Shown piece after piece: positions 16,710 through 25,617 of a stretch of 64,000 bases of DNA. The stretch's first letter is position 1. Every line of letters begins with the position of its first letter. A program made the position numbers and the translations under genes. The notes below the pieces were generated by a model. It searched no databases and had not been told where the DNA came from. It saw only the letters and a program-made list of their open reading frames with translations. The DNA is from Marinobacter panjinensis (GTDB lineage: Bacteria; Pseudomonadota; Gammaproteobacteria; Pseudomonadales; Oleiphilaceae), in NCBI RefSeq assembly GCF_005298175.1, contig NZ_SZYH01000001.1, positions 3,286,001-3,350,000 of the forward strand, given 5' to 3'.

Positions 16710-18508
16710 CAACACCATCCATACCCGAACTGACCCTGACGCAGATGTTGCGGGCCCATGCCAAAGAGCGGCCCGAGAGATTGGCACTGCGCCAGAAAGA
16801 CTTCGGTATCTGGCAGGCTTACTCCTGGCAGGATTACTACGAGCGCGCCCGGCATTTCGGGCTGGGGCTCCGTGCCTTGGGGCTGAAGGAAGGTGGCCAT
16901 GTGGCCATCATCTCGGAAAACCGGGTGGAGTGGGTCATTGCCCAGATGGGTATCGGCATGGTCCGGGGCATCTGTGTTGGCGTTTACCCGACCAGCCCCT
17001 GGAATGAGGTGGCCTACGTTCTTGAGCACAGCGATGCAGAGTTCGTGGTGTGCGAGGACCAGGAGCAGACCGACAAGGTGCTGGAAGCCTGGCCGGAACT
17101 GCCCAAGCTGAAGCACAACATCGCCATTGATATGAAGGGGCTGCGTTATTATCCGGAACCGCCAGCGGCGTTCGAGGATATCGAGGCCAGGGGCCGGGAA
17201 TTCGAGAAAGCGCACCCGGGGCTGGTGGATGAATTGCTGGACAGCCAGCAGATGGATGACACCGCCCTGATGATCTATACCTCCGGCTCGACTGGTCGCC
17301 CGAAGGGCGCCATGATCAGCTGGGGTAACCTCCATGCCGCGGCGCCCGGCCTTATTGAGCTGCTACAGGCAGACGAGCATGGTTCCAGTCTGTCCTATCT
17401 CCCGCTATGCCATGTGGCGGAGCAGGCGGTTACCAACATTGCGCCGGTTTATGTGGGCAGTACGGTCAGCTTTGGCGAGAGCCTGCGGACGATCCAGGAA
17501 GATCTGCGTGAGATCGCACCGACCTTTTTCCTGGGGGTGCCCAGAATCTGGGAGAAGCTGCATTCCTCCATTTACATCAAGATCCAGGAAACCGGACGGG
17601 TCCGGCAGGCGTTATTTAACCGGACAATCCGGGCTTGTGCGCCAATGGCGACCAAATCCCGGACCCAATGGAGCCTGAAAGAAAAGTGCCTCTTCAGCCT
17701 CAGTTACTGGCTGGTGTTCCGTGCGCTACAGAATTTCATCGGCCTGCGCCGGTGCACCCTGGCGATGACCGGCGCTGCACCCATTTCCACCGGGATTCTC
17801 GAGTTTTTCCGGACTATCGGTGTTCCCCTGGTGGAAGTCTACGGCCAGACGGAAAGCACCGGTGTTGCAACGGCCCAGCAGGTGGATGATGTACATCTCG
17901 GAACCGTGGGCGTTGCCGTCTCCGGCGTGGAGGTCAAGCTCGGTGAACACAACGAAATCATCATGCGCGGCGGCAGCATGTTCAAGGGTTATTACAAGAA
18001 CGACGAGACAACCGCCGCAACTCTGAAAGACGGCTGGCTGCACACCGGGGATGTGGGTGAATGGCGGAGCGGCCAGCTCAAAATTGTTGATCGCCTGAAA
18101 GACATCATCATTACCGCCGGGGGCAAGAACCTCTCACCCACCGAGATTGAAAACACCGTCAAGGCCAGCCCTTACATCAAGGAATGCATCGTGATTGGTG
18201 AGGCCAGGAAGTATGTCTCTGCCCTGATCCAGATCGACTTCGACACGGTGGCCAAATGGGCCGAACAGGAGCGGATTGCCTACACCACTTTCCGCAGCCT
18301 GACCGAGCACGAGCGGGTGAACGAACTGATTGAGGCCGAAGTGAACAAGGCCAACGAACAGTTGCCCCAGGTGGCGCAGATCAAACGTTTCCACCTGCTC
18401 ACCAAAGAGCTCGACCACGACGATGATGAAGTGACGGCCACCATGAAGGTGCGCCGCAGCAAGATCTATGAAAAATACACCGATGTCATTGAGTCGCTAT
18501 ATGCCTGA
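16706..18508 (+). CDS. AMP-dependent long-chain acyl-CoA synthetase (FAA1 type)
   Basis: 600-residue ligase from the ATG inside the LivF-type stop. MIYTSGSTGRPKGAMISW (near residue 190) is the ATP loop, VEVYGQTESTGVATAQ the A5 motif, and LHTGDVGEW with DIIITAGGKNLSPTEIEN the hinge. The architecture matches the FAA1/long-chain group (AMP-binding with the Ile-Thr-Ala-Gly-Gly-Lys motif) rather than the shorter FadD type of the gene at 972. Coupling to the importer suggests that uptake and CoA activation of one substrate class are co-produced. Confidence 0.92.
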   Translation: MTTPSIPELTLTQMLRAHAKERPERLALRQKDFGIWQAYSWQDYYERARHFGLGLRALGLKEGGHVAIISENRVEWVIAQMGIGMVRGICVGVYPTSPWNEVAYVLEHSDAEFVVCEDQEQTDKVLEAWPELPKLKHNIAIDMKGLRYYPEPPAAFEDIEARGREFEKAHPGLVDELLDSQQMDDTALMIYTSGSTGRPKGAMISWGNLHAAAPGLIELLQADEHGSSLSYLPLCHVAEQAVTNIAPVYVGSTVSFGESLRTIQEDLREIAPTFFLGVPRIWEKLHSSIYIKIQETGRVRQALFNRTIRACAPMATKSRTQWSLKEKCLFSLSYWLVFRALQNFIGLRRCTLAMTGAAPISTGILEFFRTIGVPLVEVYGQTESTGVATAQQVDDVHLGTVGVAVSGVEVKLGEHNEIIMRGGSMFKGYYKNDETTAATLKDGWLHTGDVGEWRSGQLKIVDRLKDIIITAGGKNLSPTEIENTVKASPYIKECIVIGEARKYVSALIQIDFDTVAKWAEQERIAYTTFRSLTEHERVNELIEAEVNKANEQLPQVAQIKRFHLLTKELDHDDDEVTATMKVRRSKIYEKYTDVIESLYA

Positions 18509-18509
18509 C

Positions 18510-18531
18510 GGGTGTGCGTCCTGAAACACCC
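18510..18531. terminator. Stem-loop between convergent genes, weak terminator candidate
   Basis: GGGTGT and ACACCC form a 6-bp stem with a 10-nt loop exactly between the ligase stop and the end of the convergent LpxR-type gene. No U-run follows on either strand, so it may be a factor-dependent end or mRNA protection rather than an intrinsic terminator. Confidence 0.3.
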
Positions 18532-18543
18532 ATCGCGGTTACA

Positions 18544-19536
18544 TCAAAGGGCCCATGTCATCGAGAGGCTGCCAAAGTTGAAGTTGTCTTTGTTGGAATC
18601 TTCCTCGCCAGTCGTTGCTCGCAGAATCAGGGCTAACTGCAGCTGATTCCACTGCCAGGTTCCGCCGATGCCAGCCTGACCCTGGACCAGGCTTTCGTCG
18701 AACTGGTAGGGAGCGGAGTTTGCATCAAGATAGGAATAGGGCACAAATTCCAGCCCCAAACCGATAAATACGGACCATCCGTGGCGCCGCGCACTCAAAG
18801 CTCCCGGCAGCCCTATCGTGGAGGCTGTGCCGGCGTAGTCGGGTACGAAATTGACCGGCAGGTGCTGCCCGATACGCCAGACCACTCCGACCCTGCCGTC
18901 CGTTCTGAAGCTGGAGAGCCTGGCCGAGCTGATCAGCGAAACCTCCTGCTCCAGGCCATCTGGTGAACCGCTTTGCGCTACTTTTCTGGCATGTGCTGCC
19001 TGCACGCCGCCAACGACATCGGTTCCGAGTTGGAAGTCCCAGCCGTTGGGTTCTTCACTTCCAGTCAGCTTGTGCACCCACTTCTGGGATGCTGCCGCGC
19101 CGCTTTCCGGGCCTACAACGCCGAGGTGGGCACCGTAACCGGTAATACTGTTGGTATCCCAGCTCCATAGTGTGGTGCTGACAGCGAGATACCCTGCATA
19201 GGGGAGGTCGTTCAACCGGGGCTCATTGGCGCTGATATCCTCCGGAGTGACTATCAGCTGTCTCAAGCTGACGGCAAGCGCCTGTTTCTTTTCGAGCTGG
19301 TCTATACCGGGCAGGAAGCCGAGGGAATCCGATGCGTAACGTGCAAGTCTGGAAGATTTCCTTTGCCGGTTATCCGCGGTTGCCGTCAGGTAGGAGAGCT
19401 TTACACCATTGGTGTATCCCCTGTCTGAGCCGGTAAGTAAGTCGTTATCCCAGGCAATGTTGAAAGTGTCGGCCTGAGCGGTAACCGAAAACGTCAAGAG
19501 TGCCAGGCTTACAAATAAAGTTGGCGAGGCTCGCAT
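18544..19536 (-). CDS. LpxR-family outer-membrane protein (lipid A 3'-O-deacylase family)
   Basis: 330 residues from the start that gives a clean signal peptide (MRASPTLFVSLALLTFSVTAQA); an in-frame ATG at 19605 would add 23 residues. The mature N-terminus NIAWDNDLLTGSDRGYTNG is the strongest family mark of LpxR/DUF2219, whose known member removes the 3'-acyloxyacyl chain of lipid A in the outer membrane. The alternating hydrophobic pattern and the ending SLSMTWAL fit a beta-barrel. It is transcribed alone, away from the TM2 gene. Whether it is an active deacylase cannot be judged. Confidence 0.85.
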   Translation of the reverse strand: MRASPTLFVSLALLTFSVTAQADTFNIAWDNDLLTGSDRGYTNGVKLSYLTATADNRQRKSSRLARYASDSLGFLPGIDQLEKKQALAVSLRQLIVTPEDISANEPRLNDLPYAGYLAVSTTLWSWDTNSITGYGAHLGVVGPESGAAASQKWVHKLTGSEEPNGWDFQLGTDVVGGVQAAHARKVAQSGSPDGLEQEVSLISSARLSSFRTDGRVGVVWRIGQHLPVNFVPDYAGTASTIGLPGALSARRHGWSVFIGLGLEFVPYSYLDANSAPYQFDESLVQGQAGIGGTWQWNQLQLALILRATTGEEDSNKDNFNFGSLSMTWAL

Positions 19537-19605
19537 TAGCACATGCGAGAGAGATAAAGGGGGCTTCAGGGGCACGGAGCACTCCAACGTAACATCGATT
19601 GGCAT

Positions 19606-19947
19606 TTTATAACGTAGTCATTGGATTAAATCCAGGCATTGAGCCTCGAGTGTCAATGGCTTAATGACTTGTTTATGAACTGAGGTGTTTTGGTTGAATG
19701 TTTCCTTTCAAGGGGCTTTTTATATTTGTTCGCCAAATTTTTAAATTGCCTGGTGAAGTTCTATTTTTCAATAGTTTACATTTAATTTCAGACATATAGT
19801 GTATTGTCTGACAGGCCTGTTTTGGCGTTATATTTTTTGGGGAAATAGTTCTCAAATAAAATTTGTGTCAATGCTAATGTGTTTAAAATATTAGAGTATC
19901 TAAATACTTCTGATCTGTTTTAAATGGAAATCTACCAATAAAGAAGG
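19606..19947. other. AT-rich 342-bp divergent intergenic region
   Basis: This stretch between the LpxR-type gene and the TM2 gene is far richer in A and T than its surroundings, with runs such as TTTTTATATTTG and TTTAAAATATTAG. On the minus strand a consensus-like TTGACA box (19656 down to 19651) could serve the LpxR-type gene, although no well-spaced -10 box follows. I see no credible coding frame and no tRNA-like fold. It may be promoter DNA or the edge of acquired DNA. Confidence 0.5.
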
Positions 19948-19950
19948 ATG

Positions 19951-20403
19951 ATGACATTGAAAGGTAAAATTCTTGACTTTAATAGTGAAGATCGGACTGG
20001 TTTGATTTCCGGGGATGATGGCAACCGTTACAAAGTTGATATCGCTCATTGGAAAGGGAATGCGCTGCCTGCCCAAGGGACTGTTGTGGATTTCGGAGTT
20101 AATGGCGAATACGCGGAAGATGTTTATCCCGATGGTGGCGTTGCGTCAAAAGGGTCGTCGAAGAAAATCGGTGCGGCGCTGTTTGCGTTTTTCCTCGGAG
20201 CATTTGGTGCTCACAAGTTCTATCTTGGCTACACCAAGCAGGGTGTGATCATGCTTCTGACTTTTCTCTTTGGCCTGATTCTCTTCGGGATTCCTTCAAT
20301 GATCATTGGGGTAATCGCCTTTATCGAATTTGTTCTGTATCTCGTTAAATCGGATGAAGAGTTCGAAAGGACTTACGTGACTGGAAATAAAGCCTGGTTT
20401 TAA
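19951..20403 (+). CDS. TM2-domain membrane protein
   Basis: 150 residues. The N-terminal half (KGKILDFNSEDRTGLISGDDGNRYKVD) looks like a small cold-shock/OB-like beta domain. The second half is a TM2 domain: KKIGAALFAFFLGAFGAHKFYLGYTKQG followed by a second span LLTFLFGLILFGIP and a third hydrophobic stretch. Two adjacent ATGs at 19948 and 19951 are too close to the AAGAAGG site (19941-19947); TTG at 19957 has better spacing and would give MKGKILDFN. The gene stands alone and ends at a strong terminator. The role of such fusions is unknown. Confidence 0.85.
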   Translation: MTLKGKILDFNSEDRTGLISGDDGNRYKVDIAHWKGNALPAQGTVVDFGVNGEYAEDVYPDGGVASKGSSKKIGAALFAFFLGAFGAHKFYLGYTKQGVIMLLTFLFGLILFGIPSMIIGVIAFIEFVLYLVKSDEEFERTYVTGNKAWF

Positions 20404-20442
20404 ATCCCTGAAAACGGATTTTGATAACTGTTTTTCCGTTCA

Positions 20443-20475
20443 TCGGTGACCGCACAAGCGGTCACCGATTTTATT
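20443..20475 (+). terminator. Rho-independent terminator after the TM2 gene
   Basis: An 11-bp perfect stem (TCGGTGACCGC / GCGGTCACCGA) with loop ACAA is followed directly by TTTTATT. It lies 40 nt after the TM2 stop and would end that transcript. Confidence 0.93.
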
Positions 20476-20544
20476 ATGAACTCTGAAGTTGTGGCGTTGG
20501 ATTCAGATATTAAATTGCTCGTTGTGGTTCGCCGGGCCGGGGCC

Positions 20545-21396
20545 TCAGCGTAGGGCTTCAAAAAGCTCTGGCTGCCCCCAGCCGGTGAGGGTTCCTCCGG
20601 ATCGCTCGAAATACCCGGACCAGAAATCTTTCATCTTGCGCATGGTCGACTGGCTGAGATAACCGTCGTTACCTGAGATTCCGGCACCCACGATATTGAC
20701 ACTGGCACCGCCAAGGTTTGAAAGAAGGCCATGCTTGGAAGCTTTCTCCAGGCTCGACTGGACATTGAGATTGTTAATGCCCCCGGCGCCATAGAAGGAT
20801 ATCGTTTCTGAGTTTTCCATCATGTCAGATACAAGCAAAACCACCTTCCGCTCTGCTTCCGACTGGCTGATGACCCCGTTGCTGAAATTTGCCAGCGAGC
20901 CCATCAATTCAGTTTTCGGCAGATCAGTGCTGGCTTGCTCGAACGCTTCCTTCATGCTGGCGTCGATACGTTTGCGCACAAACATGTTTTGCCTGGCCAT
21001 GCAGTCATCGAATGCTCGGAGCTTCTTTGTGCCAATCACATATCGTTGATCATCTGCGAGTGCGTAGTCGATCTTTCCGGTCACTGGCATTGATGCATAG
21101 CGGCCTTCGGCATAGGCACTGAATGTCAGTAGTGTGAAACGATCACCCGGATTCAAAAACTCATGGATTTTCTGATGGGAGTGTCGTTTCAGATCGACAT
21201 CCAGCTTCAATGTCTGGTCAATGATCACAAACAGCTCGCGTGCTGGCGCTTTCGATTCAGGTGCTTGATTGCCGAGCACTGAGTAGCAGCTTGGAAAGTC
21301 ATCCCTTGGACTGGCAGTAGCGACTGACGTCGATACTGCCAAGGCTACGAATGAGAGAGTTCGACCAGTGATCGTCAGAAGATCTCTGAAGCTCAT
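20545..21396 (-). CDS. Periplasmic von Willebrand A-like protein, degenerate metal site
   Basis: 283 residues with a signal peptide (hydrophobic core LSFVALAVSTSVATA, cleavage near residue 29). After it come RELFVIIDQTLKLD, LLTFSAYAEGRY and KVVLLVSDMMEN, arranged as in a Rossmann-like VWA domain. The metal site DxSxS is replaced by DQTLK, so metal-dependent adhesion is doubtful. The start overlaps the stop of the membrane-protein gene as ATGA, so it is the last gene of the three-gene envelope unit. I do not recognise a named family beyond the fold. Confidence 0.82.
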   Translation of the reverse strand: MSFRDLLTITGRTLSFVALAVSTSVATASPRDDFPSCYSVLGNQAPESKAPARELFVIIDQTLKLDVDLKRHSHQKIHEFLNPGDRFTLLTFSAYAEGRYASMPVTGKIDYALADDQRYVIGTKKLRAFDDCMARQNMFVRKRIDASMKEAFEQASTDLPKTELMGSLANFSNGVISQSEAERKVVLLVSDMMENSETISFYGAGGINNLNVQSSLEKASKHGLLSNLGGASVNIVGAGISGNDGYLSQSTMRKMKDFWSGYFERSGGTLTGWGQPELFEALR

Positions 21397-22961
21397 TTGT
21401 CTGCAGCCTCAAGCATGCGTAACGCTTCCTCTTGGGATACGGCCGGCTTTTTTGCCTGCTCCTTCTGTTGCTGTTTCACCAGTAGGGCGACCGTTTCCTC
21501 TCGGCCCCACCCCAGCTTATCCATCCACTCCTGTATGGCCTCTTCCGGGATTTGAGACTCACTGGTAGCAGAAGACTGAGAGGAAGGTTCCTCTACCTTT
21601 GGAGCGCTCTGAGTCGGCGCATCATGCGTCGGTTGTGGCTTCTGGATACTGGCCATCTCTTCATCCCGAGCGTGGCGACCCTTGGAGGAATCAACGTGGT
21701 CGGAACTATGATCCTTGCGCACAGTTTGGGCATAGGCAAGGAACGTTCTTCCGTTGCCAGACTCAAGTGCCTTGAGCGTAGAGGTATCGATCGCCGTGTC
21801 TGACAGCTTCTTCGCCATCTTGCCCTGCAGCTTGGTCAGGTTGCGCTGCGCAATTTGAGAAACGACATTCCGTTTACGCTCCTGGTAGACCTGGAATTCC
21901 TCCCGATTCTTGAATTTACCGGTGAACTTGGCAGCCACGGCTGATTCGGATCCGGCAAAGCCCTTTTTGATGCCGATCAGAACACCCACGATCTGCAGAA
22001 AAATAAAGATGACAGCAAGCACGATGAAGGTGCCCCAGCCGCCCTTGAGCGTGGCGTCTTTGATGGTTTCGTCAACTCTGCTGTCCACTTCTTCCTGGCT
22101 GGACCTCAGCTCAGCCGGGATCGCATCTGCGTAAGGATCAGCAGATTGTGAGCTGGCAACTGGATCGTGGGCACCAGCCAGCTCGGACTCAAGCACCTGG
22201 CCGCGAACAAACGTTGCCCCCAGTGCGATAAGCACAACCATTATGCCGGTCATGACCGTCACCTTGTAAGACGGAGTAACGCTGTGGTTTGCGTCAATGC
22301 GGCTCAGCAGTTGGCGCCAGGCGGGCTCATTGTCATCAATCTCGTTATTGTCGAGCGAAACTTCCGTGTTGGGCATCATGGCTTTATGCTGACCGTTCTC
22401 ACTCTGCCGGAACCATGCACGTACCTTCTTCACCATTTTGTTGTGGTGAAGCTCATGACCAGTAGCGTGAGTCATAAAGACCAGCAGCATGGAGATCAGC
22501 AGGGCAATACCAACGGCCCCCTGTTGTTTCAGCGCCTCACTGGCTCCCGGAATGGTGAAGCCTGCCAGAACGTAGGAGAAACCCATCGCCTCGATGAAGA
22601 CCATTACAGCGATGGCGACCCAGCCGAAAAAGCCCAGCTTGGAGCGGCCCAGCTCGGTTACCTTTCGAAGATAGCTTCGACAGCTATCAAAGAAATCCGG
22701 TCCTTTATCAACTTCCTGGAAATACGGCTGAAACTCACTGCACAGTGACTTTTCGGCGGAAAACCAGCCAGAGTCTTCCCGACTTCCGCTGTTGGAGAGC
22801 CTGGCGATTTTGCCAAAAACTGGCATGTTCATGCGTAGACGCAGTATGAAGAACGAGACTTCATCCCAGTATTTCCTGATGAGCAAAGTCGCCAGAATGG
22901 TCAGGACAATTGCCCCGAGGATTATTCGGTACTCATCAATTGCGGTCAGAATTGATTCCAT
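21393..22961 (-). CDS. Polytopic inner-membrane protein, unknown family
   Basis: 522 residues. Hydrophobic spans appear near residues 12-28, 113-135, 147-165, 230-250 and 310-330. After the third span lies a histidine cluster, THATGHELHHNK, that could bind metal. The last 190 residues are charged, low in hydrophobic runs and probably cytoplasmic, with a Glu/Lys-rich end. It follows the OmpA-lipoprotein gene by 50 nt and overlaps the VWA-like gene, so the three are one operon. No family assignment was possible by reading. Confidence 0.82.
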   Translation of the reverse strand: MESILTAIDEYRIILGAIVLTILATLLIRKYWDEVSFFILRLRMNMPVFGKIARLSNSGSREDSGWFSAEKSLCSEFQPYFQEVDKGPDFFDSCRSYLRKVTELGRSKLGFFGWVAIAVMVFIEAMGFSYVLAGFTIPGASEALKQQGAVGIALLISMLLVFMTHATGHELHHNKMVKKVRAWFRQSENGQHKAMMPNTEVSLDNNEIDDNEPAWRQLLSRIDANHSVTPSYKVTVMTGIMVVLIALGATFVRGQVLESELAGAHDPVASSQSADPYADAIPAELRSSQEEVDSRVDETIKDATLKGGWGTFIVLAVIFIFLQIVGVLIGIKKGFAGSESAVAAKFTGKFKNREEFQVYQERKRNVVSQIAQRNLTKLQGKMAKKLSDTAIDTSTLKALESGNGRTFLAYAQTVRKDHSSDHVDSSKGRHARDEEMASIQKPQPTHDAPTQSAPKVEEPSSQSSATSESQIPEEAIQEWMDKLGWGREETVALLVKQQQKEQAKKPAVSQEEALRMLEAADK

Positions 22962-23011
22962 GGTGATACCTTTTCCTTATTATCTGATATTTGCGTCTGG
23001 TCGAGAGCTGT

Positions 23012-24403
23012 TCAATTCAGCCGCTTGAGTTGGATATTCTGTTCGAGCAGATGGTCGCCTGCCGAGTAGTAGAGCTTTCCTTCCTTCGCTGCTTTCAGGC
23101 TGGTGTTGCCCATCACTACGTCCATGCATTGAACCGCCCGGGCATCGTGGAAGTATGCTCTGACCAGAAGGCCGGCCTCTCCTGGATAGGCCTCTACGTG
23201 CGGCTTCAAGGTGTGGTCGGCTGTCTTGTCACTGGCAACGTTTTCGTACACGGTTACCGTTGGTGATCCCTGTGGCGCTCCGGTTTCGCGCAGAATGTAC
23301 AGGTCCTGAATCGCAACCATGTGTCCATTGACCGTATCGAGCCAGACACTTCCATTCAGGCCGGGCCAGTAGTTCGACATTTCTCGCTCTTGAATGCCGA
23401 GCTTCTTCCCCGACGCGAGATTTTGTATGTCACCGATCTTGCGTGGGCCATCCATGAAGCAGGGAGACAGCTCCACTGGTTCGCTCGCTACGGCTTTCCT
23501 GAACATTGAGAAACCAATGCCACCTTCGTCGCTTGCCGGTTGGCCAGTGGCTTGAAGGATTGTGTTGAAATCGGATGTTGCCTGGGTACCACCAAAATCA
23601 ACGGCTGCATATTTGGCGAGGTCTTCCGCTCGCTCCTGCTGCGAAGGTTCTGGTGTTTTCTCAACACGCTTCAGAATCTCGGTTTTTTCCTGACTGGTCC
23701 GGTTGGAGTGTGCAAGGTAAGCTCGATTATTCTGGCGCTGCAGATTGTAGGCCGCCAGTGATTGCTCTGAATCTATTTCGACGATTTCCACGCGGCGGTT
23801 GGTGGCTCGACCATCGGCAGTGTCGTTGGTTGCAACGGGCTGGGATTCACCAGCACCCTGAAAGTAGATTTGATCAGCGGGGACACCAACCTCCTGAAAC
23901 AATTTTGCTACCGTTCGCGCACGACGCTCAGACAGTTGCTCGTTGTAGCCGTCGTTTCCCGTTGCATCGGTATGACCGATTACCAGAATTTTCTGGGGTT
24001 TTTCGCGGTAAACGGTCGCGACACTCATGAGATCCAGACGAGCTTTGGTTTTCAGTCCTGCGGAGCCGACCTCAAACATCCCGCCCTCATTGATGGACAA
24101 CTCCAAACCATTCTCTCTGTCAGAGTTAAAGGTTTTGACCTTTTTGGTTTCCAGCGCAATATTTTTTTCTTCGGCAATTTTCCGAAGCTCGGCCTGTCTT
24201 TGGTCGTACAGTTCACCGAGAAGGAGCCCGCCTATTGCGCCGGCAGCGATACAAGCTGGATCGCCGTCACATGCCAGGGCACCTGCAACCATTCCACCGG
24301 CAGCGCCGATGACCTTGCCCCCATGCTTTTCCATGAAGGCACATCCGGGCAGAATCGCTATCGAACTAACCGATACAGCAAGCGCAATCTGCTTTTTGTT
24401 CAT
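23012..24403 (-). CDS. OmpA-family lipoprotein with extra C-terminal domain
   Basis: 463 residues. The signal peptide ends in the lipobox ILPGC (lipidated Cys near residue 21), followed by a glycine-zipper segment (GAAGGMVAGALACDGDPAC and GAIGGLLLGELYDQR). Residues about 90-215 form the OmpA/MotB peptidoglycan-binding domain: LVIGHTDATGNDGYNEQLSERR and GRATNRRVEIV. A further 245 residues of unfamiliar sequence follow, which is unusual for Pal-like proteins. AAGGAAAG precedes the ATG. It should sit in the outer membrane or periplasm, anchoring the operon's other two proteins to the cell wall; that partnership is inferred from gene order. Confidence 0.88.
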   Translation of the reverse strand: MNKKQIALAVSVSSIAILPGCAFMEKHGGKVIGAAGGMVAGALACDGDPACIAAGAIGGLLLGELYDQRQAELRKIAEEKNIALETKKVKTFNSDRENGLELSINEGGMFEVGSAGLKTKARLDLMSVATVYREKPQKILVIGHTDATGNDGYNEQLSERRARTVAKLFQEVGVPADQIYFQGAGESQPVATNDTADGRATNRRVEIVEIDSEQSLAAYNLQRQNNRAYLAHSNRTSQEKTEILKRVEKTPEPSQQERAEDLAKYAAVDFGGTQATSDFNTILQATGQPASDEGGIGFSMFRKAVASEPVELSPCFMDGPRKIGDIQNLASGKKLGIQEREMSNYWPGLNGSVWLDTVNGHMVAIQDLYILRETGAPQGSPTVTVYENVASDKTADHTLKPHVEAYPGEAGLLVRAYFHDARAVQCMDVVMGNTSLKAAKEGKLYYSAGDHLLEQNIQLKRLN

Positions 24404-24616
24404 TGTCTTTCCTTTTTATTGCTTTGGTTCGTAGATCCGGATTCAGTCAATGTTCAGAGCGCTCGGGAAAAAACGTAATCGTGAGCATTGGTCCAGGCAG
24501 GTGGGCAAGGATATGCAATTCAGGCTTTAAACTGTTAAAAAATATTCATGAAATGTGGGAATTCTTTTAAATTTAACGACCTTTGACATTTATTAGATTT
24601 ATATTGATTGTTTTTT

Positions 24617-24686
24617 AACCGTGGGGTGGGCCTGCTGCGGTCCTTTGTTATATATCGACACCCCGGCCGCCAGCGGTCTTTACGCC
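24617..24686 (+). pseudogene. Relic of an FkbM methyltransferase gene (70 nt)
   Basis: These 70 bases align without gaps to 39834-39903 inside the intact FkbM gene, with 55 of 70 identical by my count. In the intact gene's frame the relic encodes a closely matching peptide (LLRSFVIYRHPGRQ against LLRSLVIYRRPGRQ), and most differences fall at codon third positions or are conservative. Similarity stops abruptly on both sides. The relic's last seven bases overlap the end of the LysR gene and supply its stop codon. Confidence 0.75.
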
Positions 24687-25570
24687 TGAATGGCCGAACC
24701 TGCCAGGCGCTTCATTATGAGCCGCTCCAGTACCTGGGCCGACGGTGACAGCGATCGGTTGGCCAGTTTGATGATACCGATCCGGCGGACGAGCTTGGGC
24801 TCACTCAGGGGTACAAAGCGCAATTTCAGGTTATCGACGGGAAAGGCCAGTCGCGGCAGTGTAGTAATGCCGCTACCAGCCTCGAGCATGGCGAGCAGCG
24901 AAATCATGTTGGAAATATAAAAGTCGTTGTTATTCACCAGGCCGGCGGCTGCGGTATGTTTGAGAAGCCGCGAGGTACCGTTGGCGATGCAACGCTCGTT
25001 CTTCAGTTCCTGCCACTGCAGGCTTTCCCGGTTTGCCAGCCGATGATCCCGATGCAGGACTACCCCGATATTGTCTTCGAACAGGTGGGTGTAGCTCAGG
25101 TGTTCGTCCTGCGCCCACACGCTGCTGATGCCCAGGTCGACCTCGCCGTTGGCGACCATCCGGCAGACAAACTCGGCATTTTCGTCGTGCAGATTTATGT
25201 TGATGTGCGGGTACTCGGCAATGAATGCCGCGAGAACTTCCGGCATCAGACGGCTCGCAACGGATGGCACGGTAGCCAGCGTGACTCGCCCTTGCTGCCC
25301 CTCGGCGGCATGCTGTAAATCGCTTGCGAGACGGTCGTGCTGCTTGATCAGCTCCCGGAACCTGGGCAGGCAATACTCGCCATAGGGTGTTAACTGTCCC
25401 TTCTGATTCTTTTCGAACAACGGCTGTCCCAACCGTTCCTCCAGATCCCTTATAGCCATGGACAACGCCGGCTGGCTGCGATGCAGCTGTCGCGCAGCTC
25501 CGTGGAAACTGCCTTCCTCCCATACTGCCAGCACGTAACGTAGTTGTTGAATCTTGAGTTCGAGCGCCAT
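24680..25570 (-). CDS. LysR-type transcriptional regulator of the BCCT operon
   Basis: 296 residues. The N-terminal helix-turn-helix MALELKIQQLRYVLAVWEEGSFHGAARQLHRSQPALSMAIRDLEERLGQPLFEK is a standard LysR domain, followed by the periplasmic-binding-like effector domain. The gene is divergent from the aldehyde dehydrogenase operon with a 23-bp inverted repeat between them, so it probably senses the operon's substrate. Its last codon and TAA fall inside the FkbM relic, which hints that the original C-terminus was trimmed by recombination; the length is nevertheless normal. Confidence 0.93.
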   Translation of the reverse strand: MALELKIQQLRYVLAVWEEGSFHGAARQLHRSQPALSMAIRDLEERLGQPLFEKNQKGQLTPYGEYCLPRFRELIKQHDRLASDLQHAAEGQQGRVTLATVPSVASRLMPEVLAAFIAEYPHININLHDENAEFVCRMVANGEVDLGISSVWAQDEHLSYTHLFEDNIGVVLHRDHRLANRESLQWQELKNERCIANGTSRLLKHTAAAGLVNNNDFYISNMISLLAMLEAGSGITTLPRLAFPVDNLKLRFVPLSEPKLVRRIGIIKLANRSLSPSAQVLERLIMKRLAGSAIQA

Positions 25571-25617
25571 GCGTTTTCTACCCCGACCCGGTTCTGCTGA
25601 AACTATAAATATATCTT

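Noticed and set aside
20545..24403. Zorya-type defence system
   Set aside because: An OmpA protein and a membrane protein are present, but there is no MotA-like channel pattern and no helicase or nuclease gene nearby.
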